A stretch of DNA of 64,000 nucleotides from Kappaphycus alvarezii (GCA_002205965.3 NADL03000771.1:1054001-1118000); one strand, 5' to 3'. Shown: positions 36,501-47,755, numbered from the stretch's first letter. The notes: generated by a model not told the origin, from the letters alone. Translations and numbers: made by a program.

Positions 36501-38990
36501 GTACTATAGTATCGAAAATTCGAATATTTTGAATATTGAAAGAGCCATGTGAATATACGCGGGTCCGGATCCTGCAGCGGAAAACCGTTTTACTGGTGCC
36601 ATAAAATTACTCTCTCACGCTCAAGATGAGCAATGAGTAACAGTAAACTTGATTTCCGCTTTTAGCTGTTTTGCACTAACACCGAATCCATTTCAGCTTT
36701 CCGAAAGATATTATATCCATTTAATTTCGTAAAGATAGCTAGCAAAACTATATTTATCAAACCACTATCTATCGAAACCTTCTGCCTCCAGAAATTACCA
36801 ATTGAAAATGTTCACTTTCAAATACCATATGTAACAAAATTTTTCAAAGGTATCCGTTTGCTTATGAGTATTTTATTTTCTTACATGAGGGACTTCGCGA
36901 AGCCTCTTCTTTGAAAAACATTCTCCTGAAATAGGCAATCATTTTTAGTTTAAAATGTTTTCGACCATTTTTACGCGCTTGCTGGGTCTGTTCTTATATT
37001 TCGATACTCAGGACAATCTGTAGTGTACAGTACGCAGCGACTCAAGAGGATTCCTCGCAATAGAGTTACAGTGACAGATAGTAGGTATACTGTAGTAGTA
37101 GTAGTAAGTAATCGTAAATCACGTCACATACTGGTGTCAAAATTTCGGAAAAGAGTCTGTCCAAATCTCTAATTTCCTACACTCTCTGTAAAACGAGAAA
37201 CTGAAGGTATCCCCTTTACGCGCAGAAATTCTATCTCGTAATGTTTCTCTTATTTCTTTCGCTTTGCTTCTCCGTAGTCTTTTTTGGTATTTTACGCGAC
37301 GAAATTTACATTTCCTTGCTATCTTTTCTTTTTCTCGTTTCTCTTTTTGAGTGTGTTTATCATCTCCCTTGACAGTAATTCTTTTATTCTTCTCCGTTCA
37401 AAATATCTTTGACCTCAAACATCTGTTCTCCATAGACAAGATTTATAGACCTCAATTTCAACATAAATCATCCTCAACAACTCAAAAATTCCATTGATCA
37501 ACGACTCGGGAACACAGTCTAGCTCGTAGCTGGACACAAACGGTCCCATCGCACCACGGATCCTATACTTGAGTACTTGACAGCCTATATTCCGGGCCCC
37601 TGTGCCACCTGTGACCACAGCTATCCCAAGGTACTTACGGCAGAAGCACTTAACTTCGGCTAATATACGGGCACCTCTTTCGGTTCCATCAGTGTTTCGG
37701 AACTTTGAACCCACCATGCAGTAGGCGGGAATTCCTCGAACATGCTCTTGTCTACGATGACAGTGCGGATCTCAGGAACGTTTCTTGCATGACTGGGCAT
37801 TTTTATAGACGATTCCACAACCCGGTGATACCAAAAGGATCGTTTCAATTACCCGAGCTCCCGTACCAGCAACCTGCAACGAAGCTGAAGTCCCCCACTT
37901 CTAAATCGTCGCTAATAATCATGGCGTCAATCACCCAATCGTCCTCAGCCTCCCTTACTGTACCCTCATCCACATTCTCGCCCTCATCTGCGTCTGCATC
38001 CTCATCCTCATCTGCTTCCTCACCCCCCTCTGCATCCTCACCCCCTCTGTATCCTCACCCTCTCTTACATACACATCACTTTCCTCCACCTGCCCTGAGC
38101 CACTGGCAAAAACCTCTCCCTCCCTCTACCCTTCCTGCTCCACACTCCCCTCTACCACCGCTTTAACCGTTTCCCCAGTCTGCTCGTTGCTGCTCCTTTC
38201 CCCACTCTGTTCACTGCTGCTGTCTTCCTAGGTCGCTGCCAGACACCTGGCGCTCTAGTTACAGCACCTCCGAATTTTTCTTTTGCATACGCCTCTTCCT
38301 CTCGCCCAGTCGCCCCATTGCTTTACCTCGTACCATGCCAGCAGGGGTAGGGGCCCAATTTGGACGCCCTTTTGCGGCCTCCGTTAGGACACCGGTACCC
38401 TACATGTACTGAGAGTTGTTAATTTATGTACCATTACTGTTATACGTTCTCTTGCGTACACCATGCTTGTTATTGCGTCATTCGTTTTTATTGTATTATT
38501 TTGATTTTAGCGTCAGCTTTTATGAGATTTTGATTTTAAATCATTTTATTTGCTTCCTGCCATTTTGCTTGGGATCTCGAACTCTGGACCTCCATGCAAC
38601 CTCCTGATTTCCACTGTGCTATCTGTGCTTGAATTTGTTCAGCACAACACAGTGCACGTGCCTCTTTTATTTGTCCGAAAAATACAGTGGTCACTGGACC
38701 AAAACAATGAGGCCCAGATAAATAACAAAAATAAAGGGTTCAAAGACCATCCCTGGCGACTACGCGCCAAGTACGCACCGTCGGGTACTGCAGGGTCAAT
38801 CCCTCAAATGTGGATCGGGTCCACGTGCCACCGAATCCAACGGGCCAAGACTCTACATTAGGTCTGAAAACAAATTAAAAGCAAACTGAGCAGTTAAGAT
38901 ACTTTTTTCAATTGAAACTATGATAAGAAAATGACACAACACCAGACCATAAATCATACCTTTCTTGAAATGAGTGAGAATTCTCCAAAG
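36501..38990. other. AT-rich DNA and low-complexity tract, no clear gene
   Basis: 36500-37400 is AT-rich with a short (TAG)n run near 37090. On the minus strand 37415-37848, two frames contain 'NVPEIRTVIVDKSMFEE' and flanking sequence that faintly recalls MULE-type transposases. 37920-38170 is a pyrimidine-rich low-complexity stretch whose Ser/Pro frame is not credible as a gene. Confidence 0.3.
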
Positions 38991-39059
38991 AAAGTCAGTG
39001 TAATCCAGTAACCAGTGCCAAGCCCAAACCGTGGTCCTTTTTCTCAAACTAAGCAAAAC

Positions 39060-39600
39060 TCGAATCTTCTAGCCTTCTACGCCCAACCCCGCCCGCATCG
39101 CATTCCGCCATGACTTCCCCCTCGAGGAATGCACGAATGAAGGCTTCGAACTATTATGTGTCCCTCTCGGGTACTTTCAATCCACCAAATCATTTCTGCA
39201 AGCCCAAATAGAGGCTTGTCAGAACACCCTCCACCTTCTTCTTGGCGTGCGCGACCCGCGTGCACGTCTCCACATGCAACGTTTTTGCGCCTCGGCTTGC
39301 GTCGTGGCACACGTTTTTGTCTGGCTGACTCGCAGCGCTCCTCGAGCGCTGCTCTTCAATTCGTCAAACTTCAACGGAGCTTTTGAGTCCTTGAACGGAG
39401 ACTGCTCACTGACCAAGCGTGGGTCCAGTCTTGCCTCCCCAAACGGCCGGGTGGTCAGGGTTTGTCCGCTGTTCACCCTTCTCTTCAAGCCGCAATCGCC
39501 ACCAATATCATTGATTCGGCCCCTGCCCGAGCCCGTACCGTTCGGTACTCTACACTCCGCACCTCCCGGGTGCTCGAGCACCCAAGCAGAGTAGCCTTTA
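39060..39600 (+). mobile_element. RT-element fragment, post-polymerase region
   Basis: The plus-strand frame reads 'PNPARIAFRHDFPLEECTNE', 'VPLGYFQSTKSFLQAQIEAC', 'DPRARLHMQRFCASACVVAH' and 'FESLNGDCSLT'. This order (loading segment, 'ARLHLQR..ASAC' helix, 'LNG' segment) is known from reverse-transcriptase proteins of algal and oomycete repeats. An in-frame TAG replaces a probable Trp near 39070. The C-terminal landmarks seen at 28, 45 and 54 kb do not follow directly. Confidence 0.55.
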
Positions 39601-39751
39601 CCCAAGGATGTCGAAGCTTGGAGACTACGGCGACGGTGAAGACTACGAGCGGTACGGTGATCTTGATGGCAACGACGACTGGCACGATGACCCTGAATGC
39701 TCAGCATACAGAATGCAGCCCTTTGCAGAAGAGCTCGAGCTCTAGTCGGAG

Positions 39752-40567
39752 GTGCTGCAAAACCTCAAGCCACCTGGACACTCGTTCTTTTACCTGAGAA
39801 TGGTGAATTCTGCTTTGGAGGAAGAGATAGAAAAGCAGCTCCATTCTCCCCGGCCCAACCTCGTAGCCAAGCACACACACATTGAAAACCTTGTGTCAGA
39901 CCTGCAGCGGCTCTTCCGCGTGCAAGAAGCCGCAGTGTGGCGAAGATACGGAGTTGGGCACGTCGTGGCATCAATTTTTTCTCTGTCCCTGCTACATGTC
40001 AAGGCGTCGAAAACTGCCACTCGGCAGTTGAATCGGTCCCTACGCGTCCTCTTATTCACCGACTATGACGGATTGCGCTCGGACACAGCTGCCCCTTCAG
40101 TCCCCAAATCCAGAAGGCCCATGGTCACCGTACCGGGTCTACCGAACTCCTCATGCCCGTATGAAATAAGTAATGAGCAGCTACTATCTTCTCAGGGAGC
40201 CCCACCTACCACATTCAACCGTGAAGTCGCTCATGGGCAGGCGTACACTAGGCGCGCGGGTGAGCCTATTATAACCTCGGAAACGACGAACAACTTTGCG
40301 CTGTTGGAACCGAGCCCTGTTCCATCAGACTTTACAACAAACAAGCCACCGACCAACATCTCATGTCTACTCTACCGAACCACTCACGCACATCGTTTGT
40401 CGATGATGGGAAGCTCTTATCTTATTCGAAAGCCGCTCCTATCACATGCAACCCCGAAGTCGCCTATAGGCAAGCGTACACTAGACGCACCGGCGAGGCT
40501 ATTACGAGCACGTAGACGACCACCTGTTTGCCCCTGCAGGGTCCGTATGGAACTAAGCGCCTGTTAA
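39752..40567 (+). CDS. unrecognised 271-codon frame with an internal repeat
   Basis: This is one of the longest open frames in the transposon block. It begins with a charged helical segment ('EEEIEKQLHSPRPNLVAKHT') and a hydrophobic stretch near residue 75. A 234-bp internal duplication lies at 40150-40340 and 40384-40560. The two copies translate, in different frames, to 'NREVAHGQAYTRRAGEPI' and 'NPEVAYRQAYTRRTGEAI' with similar flanks. The product and family are unknown. It follows an RT fragment and may belong to the same element. Confidence 0.3.
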   Translation: MLQNLKPPGHSFFYLRMVNSALEEEIEKQLHSPRPNLVAKHTHIENLVSDLQRLFRVQEAAVWRRYGVGHVVASIFSLSLLHVKASKTATRQLNRSLRVLLFTDYDGLRSDTAAPSVPKSRRPMVTVPGLPNSSCPYEISNEQLLSSQGAPPTTFNREVAHGQAYTRRAGEPIITSETTNNFALLEPSPVPSDFTTNKPPTNISCLLYRTTHAHRLSMMGSSYLIRKPLLSHATPKSPIGKRTLDAPARLLRARRRPPVCPCRVRMELSAC

Positions 40568-40855
40568 TGTCGATTGGGAGGATGGATTGGTCTCACTTTC
40601 ATTCTGTGGAAGGCTTCGAATATGATTGTGACGTCTCGTTTCGCTCCCTCCGTCGATGCTCTGTCATCAAGGCCCAACTGTCGCTATGGGGAAGTTTTTC
40701 TATCTGTTCCAGTGTCGCCTTCCCCTCCTAGCTCGCATGCCGTGTCACAGCGGGGGTCTTTCGTTTACATGACCAACCCATAGACCAACCCATAATCCCC
40801 CATATGTTTCTGTAACTCGACCACCCTCACCCCAATGAAATAAATGCTTCTGCTA

Positions 40856-42171
40856 CTAAGAGCCAAAAGAATGTCTATCTTGGAATTCCGATGCAATACG
40901 ATTGAACTCACTCAAGCGCCTCCTTTTCTCGCGGTAGGCGGCCTGTGTCGCACGTCGCTTATTGTGCGACCCAGTTCCGATTGAATACAAACGATTTCTC
41001 TCTGAACTGTACATCTGGGCATCCTCGGCCCTCAAGGGGTGGTAGCTTATGTGACAATTAGTCAGTGCAGCGCAAAGCTTGAGCACCGCATCCTAGCGAG
41101 CCTTCTTACACCTCCACTTCCCTCCCATCACTCCCCAAAGAGGGCACAGTCGACCAAACCAGTTCTCCACGAATATGCGATCGGATGAAAATTTTCTGTT
41201 CCTTTCCACGTCTTCGGCGAGTAAGAATCCATTATTAGGTTTCTTTTTCGGAATGATTGCTCGAACCAGCTCCCTAGCACCCTGGTAGCCGTTATCCATT
41301 AAAACGGCCCGATGCTGAGGATACTCTCCTTACATTTCTCCGACATCAGCTATATCAAATTCAGACTGTTTCGTTTTATAAAACTGCACATTTCACTGAA
41401 ATATCTCCAAGTCGGCCACGCTTCCCGGGTAGTGTCTGCTGCAGTGAATGGTTTGTCCATTTTTTAAAACGCTGACTACCACTTTATAGCCGTAGAGCTT
41501 GTGCTTGCCTGAGAAATACTTCTTACCCTCCTGCATGTTTCCCGAAGGCCTGTTACCTTGCTTAAATATAACGTCAGTCGCATAACGTGCACAAGTAAAG
41601 TACTTGGATCGAATGCGATTTCCAGTAACTCACCACATGGATGTACACTATCCATTTTTTCTATTAAACTTTCGTACGCGAACTTCCATATACCATCAAT
41701 ATACGTTGAAATATTCTTCTCGAATTTAGATCCTTTCAAATTGAAAACATGAGCTGCGATGTCCCACTACGTTCCGCACTTCAATACGACTAGAGTCATA
41801 AATATCAAGTCCACACCATTGTAGGCGCATTTATGCCCAGGCCCTTCATTGTGCACCTCTCGAACTGTGCTTGAAAAGTAGTTCCAGAGCTGCTTGAACT
41901 GTGAAGCATCGAAGTTGCACATTTCGGGAATACCTTTATTTCCGACGGAATCATAAAAAGCATCAAACACCGGACACAAACTGTCATTTTCGTCATTACT
42001 GTCCTGGTCCAGCCTAATGTTGGTGTATTTACGGAGCTCCTGCCTAGCCACTGCAGCTGAGGCTAACAAGTGAAGAGCATCGGCAGCCGCCGATGGGGAG
42101 AGCACATTGACAGCGGTGGCGGCGGGTTGAGAGGAGCTCATGCTGGTTGAAAATAAGACCCTCTCTTTCAA
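40856..42171 (-). mobile_element. DDE transposase copy C, best preserved
   Basis: Third copy of the transposase family, minus strand. The N-terminus (from 42171) has an Ala/Ser-rich leader, then 'MCNFDASQFKQLWNYFSS' and 'AYNGVDLIFMTLVVLKCG', matching copy A. The middle (41480-41740) holds 'VFNLKGSKFEKNISTYID' and, in another frame, the 'ARYATDV' block. 41093-41299 has 'MDNGYQGARELVRAIIPKKK' (second Asp) and 'SSDRIFVENWFGRLCPLWG' with the Glu retained. The C-terminal domain (40856-41086) reads 'ALTNCHISYHPLRAEDAQM'. Frame changes near 41090, 41300-41480, 41600 and 41760 break it. Terminal repeats were not located. Confidence 0.75.
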
Positions 42172-42545
42172 AACCGTGTATGGCTGGGCTGCCTGGTGGT
42201 ATTGAAGGGACAGCCGAGGTCAGGGAAGCGGAGGGGTGCGAAACAGTATCTGAGGCCGGAATGGCTGGCAGGGGCTGGCAGGGGCGAAGAAGTACGCAGC
42301 AGTGGGGGGATAGACTGCAGTGGAGGGGAGGGTGGGAGCGATGAATTAAGCGGGGTCGTTGTAAGGGGCGACTGGGGACGGCTATATCCACATGGAAATA
42401 TAGCTAACGAAGGGCTTTGGGGGTACTGTCCATCGCCGTTTCGGGCTCTTCTTCAGTGCTGTGCTCTTCATTTGGAAATGGCGCGCAAAATTTTCAAGTA
42501 TTATGCGCTTTAGGAAATGGGGGGAAAAGGTGATCTTTTATTCAA

Positions 42546-42970
42546 ATGCATACTGAGGGGACCGAGCGGTCCCGGCTGGACCTAGTGGGGTTCAACAGCG
42601 CTGAATTGACGCTGGTTGATCATAACGGCAGTGTAGCGTTGCACGAAGGCAGACAACGTGGTCAGAAGTGCACAAAACTCCGTGAATGCGGGCTTGCCTC
42701 ATCTAGTGGCGAAACAAGTTGCGATGTCTTGGAGGAGTTGAAGGCCGGTGATGTCAATCTGGCCATAAACATCGAAGGCCAGGGGGCGCAAGTCGATGCC
42801 TTCAGACCGGCATGGGGGGCCATAATAATTGTGCTTCTTGAGGTTTGCCCGCTCGAGCGTGAATGCATCGCCGTCGGCGAGGTCGCGGTAGGGACGAGAG
42901 TGGGGGCTGACGATGGTGACGTCGATGCCTTGAGGGAGAGAGCGAAGATGGGGGTGTTTCTTTTTTTGAT
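42546..42970 (-). mobile_element. RT-element C-terminal fragment
   Basis: Minus-strand translation from 42937 gives 'LPQGIDVTIVSPHSRPY', 'ANLKKHNYYGPPCRSEGI', 'LRPLAFDVYGQIDITGLQLL' and then a stop, with related sequence continuing to about 42600. The order 'DVT.VSP', 'KY..C...G', 'PLAFD..G' is the conserved end of the RT-element family. The plus-strand 153-codon frame here is its shadow. Confidence 0.55.
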
Positions 42971-43164
42971 TCTGTGCTTTTTTGCAATGGCACGGTTGTG
43001 CCGTTAGTGTACAGTAATATAGAGTGGAGCACTATTTATTGAAATATTGTACCTTTATTTAAAATTCTACGTTTGCTAAACCATTTGGTAATATATTATT
43101 GCACTACCGTAATATGGATATTTGTACAGAATTTGAGCATTTGTTTAATCTATGATAGAGAGGC

Positions 43165-43954
43165 CTATTGGGGGCTTTTGGTTCGTATTTTGCCGGTGCT
43201 CTTCCTTTGCGGAACTTGAGGTGCCTCTGGTGTCCCGGCATTGTTCTTCACTGCGATTTGGCGGTACACGCATGAATTTTTAATGGAAAATGCATGATTG
43301 GAAGCCGAGCTCGTGATGGGGTGATGTGTCGTTGGGCGTATATGCGGCTTTGTGCTGTTGGGGTCGGAGATGGTAATACTGGGCCGAGGGCGTCGCATGG
43401 GCAGTGTGTGCTAAAGATTTGAGGCTGAGAGCGAGTTATGCTCATGTTGTAAGATTTCAAGCGGAAAAAGTGGTGAAGAAAGTCCTTCACGGTGGGTGGG
43501 TTGATTGGCAAAAGTTGGCGACCAATATCGATCCTGTCCGGATAGTAGCGGAGGCCGTCGATCATGAATTTCACGATCGTGGTTTCTTCAGTGATATTAC
43601 GAAACTGAGAGGCGATCATTCGCGCACGGAGTTATGCTTTTCTACGTAGGCTTCAATGTTCATTCCACTTTGGAAGCGGAGGATTTCGGCCTCGGACTTC
43701 AGTTAAGTGTGCTCTGTGGCTGTTTTCGTCTTCAGGTACTCGAGAACGGCGTCGATGAGATCTTTGAGTGAAGGATCTGACTCGATACTTAGCAGATTCA
43801 GAATGTCAGAGGGAACCGTGGAAAGTACCAATACGCGAAGAGTGTGTGGTTTTATTGTGTAGGGTGTGAGCTGAACGGGGTCTTGCAGGACTTGAGGATG
43901 GGTTGTTATATGATCTAATGCATCACGCGTTATGGCGGTTGAATCGATGGCCAT
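43165..43954 (-). mobile_element. Ty1/copia gag remnant
   Basis: Two minus-strand frames match the gag of the copia element at 59.6-60.4 kb. 'LRVLVLSTVPSDILNLLSIE' and 'LKDLIDAVLEYLKT' parallel its 'SALIDSIPADIATMVIRRN' region. 'TTIVKFMIDGLRYYPDRIDI' parallels 'TTTVDFMIDGLQHNPD'. A frame change and stops separate them. No pol region follows, so this is a fragment of a related element. Confidence 0.6.
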
Positions 43955-44403
43955 TTTTCAGAAACTGGGGTTGTTGTGATCAAGCTTGGGGACGTTGAAT
44001 TTGATGTCCATTGTTTGCCGGTATCGTGTGGTATCAGCGGGGGTATGTGAGTCGGATATGTTGAGACGTGCGTTATACCAGAGCTGGTTGACGCAATGAA
44101 GTTCGTCGATCAGATGTTGTGGTTGCTGTGAACGCTGAGATCGAGCGGTATGGTTTGCCGTTTTGAGGAGTAGAGGGAGGGACGGAGTACAAAGATGAGG
44201 TTGTGGATGAGAAAGAGAGGGTGCTTGGACAAGATTGTAAGGGTAAAGGAGTGGTTTCGTTAGCGTATCGTGGGTCCCATAACCAGTGACGAAGAAGAGT
44301 CGATCTCTTTACGTCGAGGTGGTGCCGATGCCGTTTGTATTGTTATCTATGATTTCTCTGCACGTGTCATCCGTGTGTGCGGTCTGGCAAAGTACGTAAT
44401 TCT

Positions 44404-44832
44404 CTAATTGCCCGGGCTGTCTGCGATGTCCTGGGGCCTTAGCCGAGGTCTAATGCCACCACCACCTCTCCGCATCTCCCGAAGGTGTACAACTTGACAG
44501 TAACATCGCCATTCGTAGAGAGCTCTGTGCCCGTAGGAGCAAGCGAAGCGGGGCACGCGGGGCGCGTGCTGTTGCCAATACAGCGGCATGACGGAATAGT
44601 AGAGAGCCTGCCAGTAAGGTAGCAGACATACCTCGCGAAGCCTTGCCTTGCCATGACGATCGAGATGAGAATGGAAGTTTGCGCCGCCAGCTTTGAACTC
44701 GCTTGACTCACCATCCGCGGCGACGCCCAAAGTAATCGAGGAATACACAGCTGCTGTAACGACTAGCTGTGGATGCTCGAAAGGAGCTCCATCAGCAGCA
44801 AGCAGCAAAGGTTCGTTAGGTGGTCCGTGCAA
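44404..44832 (-). CDS. unrecognised 142-codon frame
   Basis: The frame contains 'PLLLAADGAPFEHPQLVV' and 'GANFHSHLDRHGKARLREV'. No family is recognised. It follows the RT-element end on the same strand and could be transposon-derived or a small host gene. Confidence 0.25.
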   Translation of the reverse strand: MHGPPNEPLLLAADGAPFEHPQLVVTAAVYSSITLGVAADGESSEFKAGGANFHSHLDRHGKARLREVCLLPYWQALYYSVMPLYWQQHAPRVPRFACSYGHRALYEWRCYCQVVHLREMRRGGGGIRPRLRPQDIADSPGN

Positions 44833-44889
44833 AAAACCAAGATTTTACTCATTTGTCATTTCGAGTGTACAATGACTGATCGACTATTG

Positions 44890-45750
44890 AAGTTAACTTC
44901 GTACTGAATGATCACGTGCAATGGAGCGCGCGATTGGAACGCGCGAAGTGATGGGGCCATCGCTGCCGACGACCATATGATGCAACTCAGGCGTTGACGT
45001 ATACGCGTGCGAAAGATGGTTGGAGAGACGAGAAATTTCTTCGCAGCTCGATCGATAAAACGTTCAAGGAAACGGACGGCATCAGAGCATGCAGCTCGGA
45101 GCGAGTTATAAGCGAGGGTGGAACTGGAAACCAAGGTCGCGTGTACCACGAGAAGGGTCCCGGGAAGGGGGGACCATTCGCCTGGACAGCTCGTGTTCCA
45201 ACTTGTGAATCTTCCGGCGATATCCTTGGGGAGCCGCGCCGCCAGCGACTCGCGTCGCACTTACAGCGGCGGCCGACGTAAACGGCGATGTAATGACAAC
45301 GTCACCGGCAATGGGTTTCTCGCAGGGGTCAGCGGGACAAGCGGGGGATGTACAAGAATGTCTCCGGGCCGAAGTTCGGAACCAGGGATGATGTCGAGAA
45401 CCTCGAGCTGGGTCTCCAAACCAGCGGTGCGGAAAAGGTGATAGGCGAGGGCCTTTCGAATAGAGTCATGCCGGTGTCGACGTCCAAACTCAGAGGGCCA
45501 GATGTCAGCAGCGTGATCACCGTAGATATCCGGCGGTTGCTGGCAGTGGTGACAGTTCAGCGACATCGAGTCTGTGTAGACTGGGAGACCGAGATGGGGA
45601 CGTAACATTATGCTCCAATGGGCGGCGGAAACTTTTGTGGCAGCCGTTGGGTGGGCTTGAAGGAAAGCAGCGGCACCACTGTGGCGGAAAGCGAGGCCTA
45701 GTATCCGGCGACGTGTGCTGTAAGCATGGTGATGTCTTGGGCATGGTACA
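44890..45750 (-). mobile_element. RT-element C-terminal fragment, longest copy
   Basis: The minus strand encodes, in order: 'MLRPHLGLPVYTDS', a Cys/His cluster 'NCHHCQQPPDIYGDHAADIW', then 'RRHRHDSIRKALAYHLFRTA'. 'SELRPGDILVHPPLVPLTPA' and 'PLPVTLSLH' follow (45608-45261). After a frame change come 'AYNSLRAACSDAVRFLERF' and the end block 'FRTRIRQRLSCIIWSS' (about 44950). The GDHA cluster and 'RPADV...VT' blocks are typical of the region after the polymerase in RT proteins of algae and oomycetes. No polymerase core is adjacent. Confidence 0.65.
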
Positions 45751-45755
45751 TCCCT

Positions 45756-46058
45756 TCAGAGATCATCCTCCCAGAACTCCTTGACCCTGGCCTCATGCTG
45801 AGCCCTATTTAGAAGTGTTTGGAGGTTGACGGGCTTATCAGCAAAGGCGGTAGGATCCAAGGGGCCGAGGTCGGTGACGAAGGGATCGCCTTGAAGGCGG
45901 CGGACGAACTCACGGAGCGGCAATTTGGGTTGGCCGACAAAGAAGATCGTCCTGTCGCAGCGGGCCCCCTTTCGAAGGACGACTTCGGATCGAGCCGTAG
46001 AGTATGGCGCCGTGCGGAGGCGACTGGGGCTGAATCTTATGAACGGTGTTGGCAACAC
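45756..46058 (-). CDS. small, probably mitochondrial protein
   Basis: An intact 100-residue frame starts with 'MLPTPFIRFSPSRLRTAPYS', which is rich in Arg/Ser and free of acids as in a mitochondrial presequence. The mature part 'FFVGQPKLPLREFVRRLQGD' to the terminal 'EARVKEFWEDDL' looks like a compact conserved protein, but I do not recognise the family. It is divergent from the LicD-family gene, with about 310 bp between the start codons. A ribosomal or respiratory-chain accessory protein is a guess. Confidence 0.5.
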   Translation of the reverse strand: MLPTPFIRFSPSRLRTAPYSTARSEVVLRKGARCDRTIFFVGQPKLPLREFVRRLQGDPFVTDLGPLDPTAFADKPVNLQTLLNRAQHEARVKEFWEDDL

Positions 46059-46367
46059 GTTTCGCCCCGCAGCATGCTGGATCTAGCCACTCTTCTGAAC
46101 CCAAAGTTTTTGGGGTGTGTTTTTCTGTAATTTTAACAAGGTTTTCAACCAATACCGCACTGACGTTGCACAACTTGTATAGATCTTTGTTACTGCTCAG
46201 CAGTCTTCCGCAGCATGGGATCAACACCGCAGTCCGACCAGTAGTGCATTCCACAAGATCGCACACCGCAGAGGCAGCGGAGCATCAACAGCGGCGCACG
46301 TCTTGTCCGATCCGCCCATTCCTCGCCCCCGTTGTTTTCACACCCACGCACCAACACTCCGCAAGTC

Positions 46368-47158
46368 ATGACGTTCCCACGTCATCAGGTAGGTCACCTG
46401 CGTACTATCGGAAGCAGCCACCTTTATCGTGACTGGCGGTCTATGCTTTACTCTCTAGTTGTAGCGGTCCCGCCGGTCACTTTCCTTACGCTCTTTGTCC
46501 TAATTTTCGCCTACTCTCTCTCTCACACACCATCGTTGACGCCGCGTATTTACACACGTCCTCTCAACCACCCACCCGCTCAATCTACAGTAACTTCCGC
46601 GCCGTCCCTGCCAATGCTCCTGGCCGACGTGGCGGATGCCCTCGACAAACACAATGTCACCTATTGGTTGCAACCTGGGCTTGGTCTTCTACCCCGGCCA
46701 ACTCTACACACACTGGCAAATTCACCCCTTGGCTCCATGGGGTCGACCTCGCCGCTAATCAATCACACCTAATGTCCATCTTCCTTGCCCAGACCACGCT
46801 ACAACCACACGGCATTCTCGCCGTGGAGTCCTACTTTGGCCTTCGTCTCTATCACATCTCCGGCTATGTCGACCACCGCTACGACTTTCGTACTCCGTTC
46901 ATCGACATTGTATACATGAAACAACACAACCAAAGCACTCTCAGTTACTGCTGCGACTGCGCACGGGCCAGTATTCAGAGTTGTACAAAGAAAACTTGTC
47001 AATGTCTCGTCTGCGCTACCCCCATGCACCACGTGTTCCCCCTGGCAGAAGTGCATATCGAGGCCGTCCGACGCCCCCTGCCCGGCCCGAGCGACCCTTC
47101 CCTCCTCATGCTCCCGCCTCACATTGCCACCGTTCATACCTCTGTGTTTGATTTATAA
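46368..47158 (+). CDS. LicD/fukutin-family membrane protein, one frame break
   Basis: LicD-family proteins are nucleotidyltransferase-fold enzymes that transfer phosphocholine or ribitol/glycerol phosphate to glycans, in eukaryotes usually in the Golgi lumen. The ATG at 46368 (alternative 46443) precedes one membrane helix ('SLVVAVPPVTFLTLFVLIF'), giving a type II topology. The family core begins 'MLLADVADALDKHNVTYWLQ' and continues, after a one-base frame change near 46718, with 'FTPWLHGVDLAANQSH' and a later 'TPFIDIVYMK'. The 'PW' and 'D' positions match the PWDDDVD motif only partly, so activity is uncertain. A Cys-rich patch is near 46950-47020. Confidence 0.6.
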
Positions 47159-47272
47159 ACCACTCCTCCACGCCTCCGACATTCCATTCTAGCTTGCACT
47201 GTCCTGAAACTGGAGCTGCTGTAGATTGGCCAAGGTGGGGTCGTCTGCGGAGATGTCAGAAAAACGTGGCGA

Positions 47273-47755
47273 CTATCTTGTCGGTCTCATCTTTATCAAC
47301 TTCATAATAACCCGCGTGTCAAGGTGGTCCACATCCCCATCATCCACCATTTCATCCACCACCAAACACAAGTTGGCATAATTCTGCAAAATCTTTCGCT
47401 CCACTGACACTCCACCATCGCCTGCCTGCGCTTTCTCCACACACTTACACGCCGTCCGCATCGCAGTGTTCATCGCACGCGCCAGTTCAAGCAGCAGTAA
47501 CACGTCATGCTCGTCAATTCCCGCTAAAAGCAACACTACGTCGCCCATTAGCTTGTATATGACTTGTACCTCGCCAACGGCAGCTACTTGCTCCGGGTGG
47601 TCTTCTTTGAGCAACGCCCAGTCGGGCGCCGTGGCGTCGCGTAGCTTTTTGAGCCATTCCGCCTGTTGCTTCTCGGTGCTTAGTTCGTGGCCGTAGTAGC
47701 GGGAGAAGATTACACCTCCGGCGGCGTAGGAGACGAGGGTGATAGAGACGAGCAT
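47273..47755 (-). CDS. COPZ: coatomer zeta subunit (zeta-COP)
   Basis: Zeta-COP is the small sigma/zeta-type longin subunit of the F-subcomplex of the COPI coat, acting on Golgi membranes. The 160-residue intact frame has the family layout: 'VSYAAGGVIFSRYYGHE', 'VQVIYKLMGDVVLLLAGIDE', 'HDVLLLLELARAMNTAM', and the signature 'LVVDEMVDDGDVDHLDTRVI'. It ends soon after this, without the longer helical tail of the human protein. An extra N-terminal exon is possible because the frame stays open upstream of 47755. It is tail-to-tail with the LicD-family gene, with 115 bp between. Confidence 0.8.
   Translation of the reverse strand: MLVSITLVSYAAGGVIFSRYYGHELSTEKQQAEWLKKLRDATAPDWALLKEDHPEQVAAVGEVQVIYKLMGDVVLLLAGIDEHDVLLLLELARAMNTAMRTACKCVEKAQAGDGGVSVERKILQNYANLCLVVDEMVDDGDVDHLDTRVIMKLIKMRPTR

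Noticed and set aside
37920..38170. Ser/Pro-rich plus-strand frame
   Set aside because: Pyrimidine-rich low-complexity DNA with an irregular repeat; no sign of a real protein.
38570..38600. Second B-box-like GAGTTCGAGATCC on the minus strand
   Set aside because: No A box at the right distance and no stem pairing.
42546..43007. 153-codon plus-strand frame
   Set aside because: The minus strand of the same bases encodes the conserved RT-element end.
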